Of a stretch of 34,618 bases of DNA, positions 8,601-20,600 are shown piece after piece. The position numbers were made by a program, and so were the translations under genes. The notes under the pieces are model-generated. The model was given only the letters and a program-made list of their open reading frames with translations. It searched no databases and was not told the origin of the DNA. The stretch is from Apostichopus leukothele (taxonomy: Eukaryota; Echinodermata; Holothuroidea; Aspidochirotida; Stichopodidae), in NCBI GenBank assembly GCA_010014835.2, contig JAAAKB020054855.1, positions 1 through 34,618 of the forward strand, written 5' to 3'. How positions within the stretch are numbered: the first letter of the stretch is position 1; every line of letters begins with the position of its first letter.

Positions 8601-11600
8601 AACGATCACATTCTATTTTTGTTAAACAGCCGAGAATGAAGACTTACCTCATCGTACCACTGCCGACGAGATGGACGCGGAGAGAATGAAGAACGTGGCA
8701 TACCAGTACTTGTGCCACTTGGAAGAAGCCAAAAAGTAAGTTTTGATAAATATATACGGTTCTCAATTTGCCGCCATGCAGGAAGTTGCGTTGCTTCCTC
8801 GGGCTCAATCGAATCAGTGTGGTCACCAAGTGAAACTAACAATTCTGAATTGGATACTTCTGAAAAGTGAACTGATACAGATTTGTGTGGAGAGTATTTC
8901 TTGTTTTTTTCCTTTCCCTTTTTTTTTGTTTTTTGGGTGGAGCTCCTTTATGTACTCGGATCACTTTTCTGTTTTCACTTGTAATCATATCCGTGTAGAT
9001 TCTAGTGTTATGTTACATGGTTTGATTATTTTAATAATATTACATGTATGTATGTTTATACTTGGATTCTAGCAAAGCATGGCTGTGACGGATTGACGGT
9101 AATGACCTCATACTCACTTCTCATAGGTGTGTCGTGAAGCGTAGATGCCATTTATTATTGTAGTTCTGTGTACTAAACGGGTTAACTTTTTTATTGTATC
9201 ATTTGAAAAAAAGAAAAGAAGTTGAACTTTGAATAGACTGAAAACTCAAATCTGTGAAGTTTAAATTTTTACATAAGGAATATATCACTGCACAGCGAGC
9301 AGGATTTTAAACAGCTTAGGCTTTATAGAGCGTGCAAAGGGTTTCCCATTGGAGTACAGTAGGTGTTTTTTCAAGTATTGGGTTTTAAATGGAGAGAGCA
9401 AGGATACAAAAAGAGAAGGAACTGAAGGCACAGGAATATTTGATGCGATTAGAAGAGGCCAGAAGGTAAGCTGAGAATTTGTTGTTACCAAATCATTTTT
9501 CTCATCATTTCCTTCCATTGTGAGAAGTTGTTTGTAAACATGGAAAGTTCAAAAAAATAAAAACCACATTTGGCATGTAGGATACTGTAACTGAACTGGC
9601 CCTGTGATCCAGGGGTGTTGTTGGTAAATGATAGGGTAAACCTTTATACATGCATGTACAGTGCCTCAAGTTTGTTGCTTGTCAATTTACTGTAGAGGGG
9701 CTTATGGGATAGAGCTCTGTGCAGCTTTACTGTAAATTGTCTCAAAGTGGTGGGAATTAGGTGGAGTTGGGATGATAGATTTACAGTGGGATGATGGAGT
9801 TGGGATGGTGAAGGGAGGGATGGTCACATGGAGGAGGGGAATAGGGGTCTTTGTGAGTGTTTCTAGTAAATATTAATGGTTGAATATCATTTGGTAGCAA
9901 CACTGTATGATGCAGCCTGTTACATGCTCCTTTCCAAGTACTTATCGTACAGTACCAATATATATAACTTCTATCAGTTTTCATACATATATGGTGAATG
10001 GCACATGAACTGGTGCATGCACTACACAGTAGGATGGATGTCTTTAAATGCGGTAACTGCTTAAGGCAAGTCAATTTACTTTGACAGCTTGAACTCATGA
10101 ACAGTTAGTTAAGTTACACTGTAGGCGTGAACCAGGGTAAATGGTAGATACTCTATAGGTTTAACCTGACATGTGTGCCTCAAAGTAGCTATATATGTAT
10201 AGAACCTATGGGATAGCAAACTATGGGATAGCAAGTAGCTATATGTATAGAACCTATTGGATAGCAACCTATGGGATAGCAAGTAGCTATATGTAGAACC
10301 TATGGGATAGCAACCTATGGGATAGCAAGTAGCTATATGTATAGAACCTATGGGATAGCAACCTATGGGATAGCAAGTAGGATTAAGTGTTGTCTGAGTT
10401 TTCTTCTAAGTGTGGGAATGAGAAGCTTTGACAGACCTGTGTTTCTTACTAGAAAGATATGTACATACATATTTGAATGACTATTGCATTAGCACTGTAC
10501 ATAAGCAGCTCTGGACATGCCCCACTCTACAGTATATATACCATATTACTTTATCAGCTCTCATAGGTATGTGATAGGGTTGGGCTCATTTACAATACAG
10601 GATACATTGTACCTTATTTGGTAACCCTTGCTTTTAGCTGTTCAACATATTTTGACATCTTTACCACATGAACAGTGAATATGGTATGAGTCATGTTTCA
10701 TTGGCTTGATAAAGGTTTTGACATGTGTGTGAAGTAGTTGAGTGTGTACTGTAAGCAATCCACACTTTTATCCACTTGGAGAGATATTGTATGTACTATG
10801 TATTGTATGTACTGGGAGTATTTGACCTTAGCAGTGACCTCCTGTTGTACCTACCTATACTGTACACATATCTACTGTATACACTGTTGTTCATATTGTA
10901 GTACAGTTTCCTATCTGTCTTCTCCCATTGGATACATATGACATCACCAACCTGAGACCCTTTATTTTGGCAGCTGTTAAGTTTGGTAGTTTCAGAGTTC
11001 AGTATATAGCACTGTGTGTCTGTAATATTATATTTAATTGTCATAGTAAGACTAAAATCATGGTGTGGAAAACAGATTGTTGGTCAGTGAGAACAGTGGA
11101 CAAACCAGACTTGTTCCCGTGAGAACAGTGGACTTCCATTAAACACCTGTAGGTTTTCACTAGAAGTGTGCATTGAGCCATTGATGCAATCCAAACCTAT
11201 TGTATTACAATGCTATTTATATAAAGTAGTAGCAAGGGTCGATGCAATATTGAAAAACAATACATGATGGGTTAAAGTCTCATAGAATCTGTACTGTATT
11301 CTGTTAAATTTGTTTAATTATTACTGTACAATACTACCACAAGCCATTCGTACCCACACATTGCTGCCAGCATACCTTAGATACACTGTGAGCTGGACTA
11401 GACTGACTTGCTTAAAATACACATGTATACACTCTGCTGGAGATACACTATTGTATGTAATTTAATGCATTTAAATTGGACTTTTTTACGTGCATGTCTG
11501 CAATTAAGTAAATGAAGTTAATGAACAACAGAATTTTCAGAAAACTGACTAGGAAATTATAAACAATGGCCAACAATGACTTTACTGTATTTAAGAACAT

Positions 11601-14600
11601 TAATTGCCTATAGATATATGCCATTTGTTGGTCACATGGTCATGGATGTGACAACCTGCATGAAGTCATTGTAATTAGATACGAGATGGTTAAATCAAGT
11701 TTCAGTGCCTAACAGACAGGCAATCTATCTCTTACAGGAACCATTGCTATATACCTCAGCGCTTCATGAATCCTCAAACACAGTGTATACAGTAAGCTTA
11801 GCCAGAAACATGTACAGTATGTAACTCGGACTGTTTATAGCACTGGAAGTGTATTCCGCAATCAGAAACCTTGAAAGTTGCGAAAGCTGAACACCGAAAG
11901 GAAATTGCCAGTTTAGTTCATCAGATTAAATGATGGTTACATGTGGACATAATATTCGTAGTGAAAACTGAGCTGGATTTTCAATTTTAAATGCACTGTT
12001 GGTGATGCTCTCAGGCAATAAGATAATTGATAAACTATAAATATGTAATGAAATAACCAGCTTGAGGCAGTACAACTCTAAAAATTAAATTAAATGGAAG
12101 CTGACCGTTATGGGTCATGTACCTCCAGTAGCTCTCAAACATTTATCAATTTGAATAAACTACATCTGACTACAAGACTGTTTTGTGTTTATTTCAAGAT
12201 AGTTGGATAGCAGCTCTAGTTGTTAATTAGTACACACAGGGATTGCTTTATACTCTGGGTTATATACAGATTGTCTAGTGCCCGGGTACTTGGCAACAAA
12301 TTTATTTTGACATGACTGTAATCCACAGACACTGTTTCAAATCCTGTATACATTACGTACTGTAATATGTATTATAGGCTTACTGTATGTTCCGATTAAA
12401 ATGTCCATTCCATGTGAAATTTATTGCGCAGTGGAAGTTTTCTCTTTCATATTTGTAGTTTATAGGTAAACAGCAGTACAGTATTTCATTGCCTCTTCAA
12501 TTTTACTCTACCGTAGTCACGTAGTGGTTAAAATTCCATTCTATTTTGATTTTCTTTTACTCCTTTAAAAATTTGATAAGTATGAGTTGTGTTTAATTTC
12601 TTGATTTTCTGGGTTACCTACAATAAATGTATGTAATACATTGATTAATATACCCTTTCAATATCTGCTACTCAGTGCCCGTAGAAATTGCCAGAACAGT
12701 ATTTAAACTTCAATGCATGTTTGGTGACACTTGCTGTATATATATTATTAGTAACACCCAGCAGTAGCATGTCCCTGGCTTTCAGTTAAGCTTTATTACT
12801 TTCTGTTTGGCTAGTACTGTACACTAGTACAAGAAATGTATACAGCAGAGATGGGCACAGCTTTTTTTAAGTAGGTTACAATTACATTTGCTACCAAATC
12901 TCTCCTGACTGTAATCTGATTGTATGTATTAGCTAAATAGTTACTGCACATGTATAGTGAGTTGGAAATCTCAATGAAATTTCTTGAATCATTATCATTA
13001 ATCAGGCATAGAGAGAAAGAGAGCACAAAAAGTGGCCTGGCTCTCATTATAGATTTTCTATTACATGTATTACTGTCCATCTATTTACCTCTATAGGGAT
13101 GGAATTAAAAAGGATCAATTGGGATTTGGGATATCCCCAGTACTTCTGTTAGGTTTAGTCAGGGTGCTTTTATTGAGCTCCCTGACCAGTATTCTGTGGT
13201 TTATTAGTGTCACATGTCTGCTGCAGAAGGAACACCAAAGACTTGTCACTGACTGGGTTGCATTAAAGTTTTGGGAGGATTAATGATTAGGAACTGTTTG
13301 TTTCTCAATTTTTTCAGTAAAAGAGTTCAAAAAAGAAGAGTAAAAGTAAACACCCTGGCATTTGCGAAGCAGGGTTTGTCTGCGATGGGCTAGTTTCTAT
13401 TCGTATTGATTTCAATACATACTGTGTCTTTCATGGTTGCCATCTGTTATCAACTTGTACTGTGTGATTAGTTTAGAAGCATTTGAATCATCTGTGACTT
13501 CCAATCAAGTTGGAGGTCAGGTTAGGCCATAGCAATGTGTCCTGCTGGTATCTTTTTTGCCCACTGGCAATATTTCTTACAACAAAGTGAACAAACCCAC
13601 TCTTTTTCAATAATTTTCTTTGGTGAGTCAAGAAAATCAGTTTTGGTATCACAGCATCATTCATCGGATTCAATCCTGTGTGCTCAAGGTTTGTCAAAAG
13701 CAGTCACTTTGGTCAATCCGCACTTGAGTTTTAATTCAATTGGTCGGCCTGTGAGTCAGACTACTCCCTGTGCTGTGTGCAGCTTTAAGTCATTCTCACC
13801 CCGGAGTGAACAGGTGGGGTAGCAAAGGCCATATTTCAGTTAGTATTTTATTGACCATTTTCTTATATTTAGTATGAATATGAGAAAAGAAAAAAAGGAA
13901 TGTCAGCTTGGTTATAGGGTTATTGTAGTGGTGGCAGTTGAAGGGGAAGACTACAACATTTCACACTGTGAGTTAAGACCGTCTGATTCTCAATGACTTA
14001 TTTCTAAATTTAGAAGGTTTCTTGGTGATGTCATCATCGTGGTAGATCTGCACTTTTGTCAAGGTCGGCATTATTGGTCTAAACTTGTGGCGTGCTGAAA
14101 TTATTAAATGTTTTCAAAAGTGTATGTGCTCTCAGGACTGGTGATTCTATCCCTTTGTCCCTTGACTCCTAGCCGGTGATGAGTGTGGACACTAGATATT
14201 AGTAAAGGAAAAGCCTTTAATTAGGGTGGCAGGGAGGGGGATGTATAACGCTGCGATAAACTTTCCATGATTCCCATCAGGATTTGTTTTTTACTTTCCA
14301 CATCAGATAGGGATTCAGAATTTACAATGTTTTGGACTCTAAAATTAATGATTTTCAATGATTTGTGTTCTTTTGCCAGGACTATTAAACTATGCAAGGA
14401 TGTCTTGCAATACAACCTTATAATAATAATTTAATAATGGGTACTCATATCAGGTACATTAGTTCCCTTTGCTCATACACTACGGGAGTAACACACAGTA
14501 GGTCTTGTTGTGTTGGCTAGCTGTTAGTGTGTTAACGTTGTGCTATGTGGTACTGCATGTAAGTTTCTTTCAATTCCAACACTAATTCATGTTACACATA

Positions 14601-17600
14601 ATGATACTATACATAGCCACATTTAATTGTACGTACATTGTTAGTAATAACAAGGTTTTGAAATCACGTTTTTCATCCTCCTCCATCAGTTGGGCTTAAA
14701 TTGGAGGAACACCTCCTTGACATAATCCATGACTCATTGATAAAATTGAAGTTATTTTTTCTGTAGGACATTTCATTTGATAATGTCTGACACTAATGAC
14801 CCCACTGGACTACTTCATTACCTTTGGATAGGCTTATTGAACTACTGTAAATACATCTTGGGATGCCTGGGGACTGCTTCTTGGCATGAGTGAATGGATG
14901 GATGGATGGAAATGGAATTATTTTAAGCACAGAAGCACACCACACTTATAAAAGGAGGGAATAGCACTGAACTTTATTGTGTGTGTACATTGACATAGAT
15001 AGTATTTGACAACTTTGAACTTATTATTATTATCAGGGAAATCGCCTTGCAAAGCAGAATGGACTGCTGTCGGGCTTCCACGAGAGCAAGGTGGCATTGA
15101 CGTAGAAGTGGGTTAGTGGGAGTTTGCTGCTAAAATGTTAAAACTTCTTCTAAAATTGCAGTTCATATACATGTATTGAAATGGAACTCTAGAGATAAAT
15201 TGAAAAATGTTCCACATCATGATGCATGTGTCCACCAGTAACACATCTAGGGTTTTAACTATGACATTCTACTGTATATTGGAGAGAGATGTCATTGCAG
15301 GAAATTAGTCATTTCCTTTTGCTGAGTTATTGATGTTATATTGATTCTTTTGTTACCAGTTTCCTGTTACTTTTTCTCTCATCTTACAGGTATTATATTA
15401 TTTAGCTAAAAGGTTAATTCATATGAACTCATTGCTCTATCCAGTGTATCCACACTGAGGAACTCCCGAATACAATATAATTTTCCAGATCTCTGAATTG
15501 AGACTCCTTTGAACAAATGGCCATGCGACCGCATGGTATTGTATCAACAAACTGAAATGATCTTAACTCTTTTTTGAGTTTCTTTTTCTTGGTTTATCAA
15601 TACATACATTTTGACGCTGTTTAGTCGCTGACAGAAATTTTGTAATTTGTCAACCATTGTTGCTGTAGAGCTCTAGTAATTGAGGACATTGAACCATGGA
15701 GTCTGGTTATGTCTGGTTATGTCTGGTTATTACTTCAAGATTTAGGTACATATTAACTTGACTCTACAGTGAGCACAATGGCTATGAGGGTGACATTATC
15801 AGTATAGTGTTAATACTGTACATCAGCAGGATACATCCGATACAGTAGTGTGTAAACTGTTGTTTTGTAGTAAATTTGCTGGGAATTTACATCAAAATGT
15901 TGGAACTCACCATGATCTGGAATCTGGATCAAAATCAGCTAAAGTAAACATTGAAAATGGGATACAAAAAGAAAACTTCTTTGAAGAAGGTATAATTTAG
16001 TGTAAAGATACACATTTTGAAAAGAAATTTTTAAGATTTATAAAATGCATTTTGGGTAATGTCTGAATTACTTTCAAGTAACAGCTTTTCCATGTTCCAA
16101 AATGTAATAAACTTGTGCAGCAATTTGGTCAGTGTATGTAGAATACAGTACTGAATGTTGTCGAGATGCATACATCGGATCTAACATAGTCTCTCATTTA
16201 GCTACCAAACACACCTGTATAATAAACAGTTTATTGTATATCCCAGCTCTGTTCTACTGTCCTGAAAGTTTATAGTAAGTCGCTGGTAAGTTTGCCCATA
16301 GTCATACTGTAGTTAAGATTTTGCTAATACTGTGGAAATGGAATGTTACTAACTGGCTATTAAAGGAATATCTTGCTTTTATATTCCTTGACCAATTTGA
16401 AACTGGCTGACTCAGATCTCAATAGCACTGTAAATAAATCGTTAAGTTTAACCTTCATTGTCATGGAAAACTTTATGATGAGTTTACGGAATAGAATTAT
16501 GGGGGTATCTTTTCTTGTGCTAACACTGTACTGGTAACCGCCAAGGTATATTGTGTTTACTTTCCTTTCAAGTTCAATTACAAGCACTTAGTGAAGTAGT
16601 GTTATGATTTGAGTCCAAACAAGGGGTACCATGGAGGCTCGGATGGAGCGTGCACATTTCAGAAAGATTTGATTGCTGTATTATAGGTATATGGGTACTT
16701 GTAAGTTGTAACTTTGTATGAATACCTCAGATGTACCTCTTGAAAATCTTTTTTATTTCCCTTACATGGCAAGTGGCCGTTAAAAATTAAATATTTCAAT
16801 CGATCGTATGAAACAGTTGCTGTTTTTGAAATACTGTAACTATTGCGCCATGCAGATGATGTGCAGGTCTTTTATCATGGAGGTACAGTACACTGTCTTT
16901 AACTGAGATTTATCAAGCTTACACAAAATAAATCAGTGACTACTTGCTTACTATATATGTAATTCATAAAGTTATCCTTGATTCAAGATTGTAACTTCTT
17001 TCCACAGGTGGATTGAAGCCTGTATCAACGAAGAATTACCACCCACAACAGAGCTGGAAGAGGCCCTCAGAAATGGGGTGTATTTGGCTAAACTGGCCCA
17101 CTTTTTCGCCCCCAATAAAGTTCCCGTGAAGAAGATCTATGACCGTGATCAGACTAGATATCAGGTCAGTGTACTAAGTCAGTGAACATATTTAACTTAA
17201 CAGTAATTGATTACATAGTAATGACTGTCAGTGTTTCCTGGAGTTGATTACTCATAAATTGTATCAATTATTATGTTTAATATTTGTATTAATCATGTTC
17301 AAGTGCTGTAAGTATTGAAGGTGCGATACCAATAAAGATGTTTATGATTTCCTGTGTTAAAGAACGGTAATTGCTGGCTTGAAAAGCTCATTCTGTGTTG
17401 TCCATATGGTAACAAGTTTTGGATCAAAGTGAAGAGACTGAAATTCTTGCAGTCAGGTTGGCGTGTGTGTGCGTCTGGGACACTTGCTTGGGTTGGTGAT
17501 AACTCAACAATGATCAAATTTGTCATACTTGCAATGGTGATTTATTATAGCGAGGTGTGCCCTAGCATTTTTGGGGCTGACCTTATGAATATTAATGAGG

Positions 17601-20600
17601 TTATGAGGTCAAATGTAAACATCTTTACATTGCAACATCCAACCTGAAGTCAAATTGTAGCCAAACTTGGTGTACTTTTTTGGGATCATCTGGGCCAAAA
17701 TATTCCGGGCCCATTTTGGGACACAATCCTTGGTCCCAAATTTGTGGGCCCAATATGTTTGGGACCATTTTGGCCCGCATTTTCTTTACAATGCAATAAC
17801 TCTGCAACCTTATGTCAGATTGTAGCCAAACTTGGTATACAGTTGTTGGTTAATAGCTAGTGCATGTAGGCCATCTGGGCCTCAAAAGTTCTCGGCCCAT
17901 TTGTTTGGATCGGTGGGCCCAAATTTCATTTTTACCTCAGATGCATTTTGGGACACATTCTTTGGGCCTGAATTTGCCAGGCCCAATGTTTTTGGGACCA
18001 TTTGGCAAAAGGCCAAAATTTAAAAGAACTTTGCAATAACTCCACAACCTTAAATCAGATTGTATCCAACCTGTTGTTGTTGTGAAAAGTTATGTATTTG
18101 TTCAATATGATAATAAAATAATATATACAAACATGGAGAATAACTACCAGTGGCTGATTCTTCATAAGAAAGTGAGAGGATGAACCGTGTCCAATTTTAT
18201 GCACATACCTTTGAGACTTGATCCCCACTTCTGTACATAATTGCTACATGCATGTGATTACAGACATGTACAACTTCCTAGCTACCAGTGTACAATACTG
18301 ATAATAAACAGTGTACAGTACTCTTGTGCATTGCTTACTCAACACAGTACAGTAACTGTCCAGGTAACCAGGCAGTTGTAGAGCCAACGACTTCCTGATC
18401 TAACTTGGACTATGAATAAACAATGATTTACAATTGTTAGCACTGCTTTGGTCTGTGTGCAGGAGGTGCTAGTTCCTCCTGCACCTTCATCATCCCCCCT
18501 CAGCCAAACTCCAACCCCCCTCTCTCCCATCCAATTCACCCCCTAAATGGAAAGGAACCTGAAGTTAACTCTGTGGTGAGTATGTTACTGTACGATATAG
18601 TAAAAGCACCTATGTTGGTTGTTTGTAACATACAGTAACATGTTGCTCACTTTCCTCTGCCAGGGTGTGTACAAAACTGGACCACCTTGACCTGAGGTAA
18701 ATTTAGTCTGTACAAAGAGGTGGATTACTGTTCATGCTTTGTACTTTGATATATACAGTAAGCAAACAATCAAGATCAACTAGAGATTACAGACAGTGAC
18801 CAGACTACAGGAAGGTTAATCAGGGTTATAAGGCTGAAATTGTATTATGTGACAGAACTTGTTACCGTGTACAGTATGGTGGCATTATATTAATGAATGT
18901 TAAAGAGAGACAAAATGTTCCCATCCTATTGGCCTAGCGTGAAGAGTATCTTCACACTCTACACTATGTGTATGCTGTACAACCTGCATTCCCAAAGTTT
19001 GGTTAGACTATAGATTCATGAGCAAATATAAGAAGAAATTCCAAAGCCAATGTTTGCACAGCCTTTGTTTGTGGATTGAATGCTTTTGAAATTGATGAAT
19101 CATTTCATATAGGAATCATGCATCAAACAGAGTTGATAGGTTTATTTGCACCATACCGAAAAAAAAGGTCAAAAGTTTCCAAACAGAAATTTATTGGTCA
19201 CTAGACAATGGTAGATTATAGGCTAAAATAAAATAACAGAAATGTTGTGGTATCATATAGTTCAAGTCTCTCAGTGCCTTTAATCCTCATATTCATTCTT
19301 TCCTCCCTAACCCCACCACTCATTCTCCCATCTCCCCCTCCCCCCTCCCCCTCCCCCAGTAGATATTCATAGGATATAGGCATGGTTTTATATATGTTTG
19401 TCCAAAAAGTAGAACATTACTTTCACTGAAGTTGTTGGTGCTCAGATGGTGGTGCTCAGATTGTGTTCTTCTCAGAGAGTATGGGTGCTATCAGGGTACG
19501 GTGGGGTGGTTCATCTTCCTTCTCATCGGGTTGTTATTTTAAGAGAGGTATGGGTGCTATCAGGGTATGGTGGGGTGGTTCATCTTCCTTCTCATCGGGT
19601 TGTTATTTTAAGAGAGGTATGGGTGCTATCAGGATATGACAGAGTAATCTTTCCTGCTTAGATGGTGTTGCTCTGAGAGAATGGGTGGTATCAAGGCATA
19701 GTATGGTGATACTTCCTGTTCGATAGACTGTTGTGTGCTACATGTAACTATAGACATGGGGTACTTCCTTACCCAAGATGGGGTCTTTGTAGTATTGTCA
19801 ATTGATACAGAGATCATGGGGTTGAATTTATTTATCTATATTTGAACCTCCAATCATCTCATATGGCTTTATCTCTCGATATTTTCAGCCATGAGTTGAT
19901 TCTTCACTGGTTTCTTCTTACTTACAGACCCTACACCATTGTTCATGTATAGTGGACAATACCAGTAAAACTTCCCCCTCATTGTATCAGAAGTAATCGA
20001 AAAGATCTACTGTACTGCACTGTACCCTATTAATAAATACCATGATATCTGCTTTCTGCAATTATTTATACCTCCATTTGCAAGAAGTATTGAGGAACTA
20101 CCAGCAGCCAAAACCTTTGTGAGCTAAGATAATAGGCATGGTTACAACTTACAAGTTACACAAATGTACATTAGCTTTCAGATAGCCAACTGAAATACTC
20201 ATCATTTATCATTAGCAAGTACCGTACATAATGTGACAACTGTTGAATGTAGCATTAAGTATTATGATGATCTATGATGTGTTAGCAGTGAATGCACTAC
20301 TCTACTATACATGCATCCTAGAATCACACCTGAGATAGACTTCATGATATAGGAGCTGTGTAACTTGCATATCAATGCTATTTTGTGCACATTGTTCATT
20401 GCTAAGATAACCAGATAATTCTTGGTACAGTACAATGCTCTATTGTTATATGGATGGAGAGTATCATCTCCAGGTTCAAATTGCTGACAAAAAGTATATT
20501 GTTCTGGTATGTACTACAGTACAGTGGTATATTAATAATAATAATAATAATCAGCATTTATTTTTACGAAGCTTAAGCGACCACAAATGTTAGAGAAACC

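Larger units (their letters stand above)
5670..8629 (+). other. IQGAP intron 1
   Basis: GTAAGT donor and AAACAG acceptor. The intron is AT-rich with no recognised exon. It has at least nine TACTGTA/TACAGTA heptamers, a 21-base palindrome (6042-6062), a C-rich tract (7467-7494) and a run of GAGTAC repeats (7607-7810). The open frame 7689-7964 (91 codons) has no family motif and lies in repetitive sequence, so I do not call it. Confidence 0.7.
9466..17007 (+). other. IQGAP intron 2 (distal part)
   Basis: A 7.5 kb intron ending in TTTCCACAG. No exon is recognised. It holds the 48-base minisatellite (10184-10380), a triple 10-base repeat (15701-15730), an (ATGG)n run (14890-14908), and the densest set of TACTGTA/TACAGTA heptamers in the window (about 25). 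The frame 13535-13822 (95 codons) and the short frame near 15045-15110 have no recognisable motif and no good splice context. Confidence 0.7.

Noticed and set aside
13535-13822. 95-codon open frame in intron 2
   Set aside because: No recognisable motif, no conserved composition, and an overlapping - strand frame of similar length suggests chance.
14418-14450. AATAATAATTTAATAATGGG tract as a possible sixth LINE tail
   Set aside because: It lacks the GCGCT or CTTAAGC boxes next to it, so there is no support beyond the AT repeat.
15045-15115. CpG-containing stretch reading NRLAKQNGLLSGFHESKV after a TTATTATTAT run
   Set aside because: Only about 22 codons, no donor, no known family; could be a scrap of a mobile element but cannot be supported.
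16632-16675. A short frame starting in a strong context (ACCATGG) that reads MEARMERAHFRKI, recalling the start of exon 1b
   Set aside because: It ends in TGA after 13 codons, has no donor before the stop and shares only a few charged residues with exon 1b.
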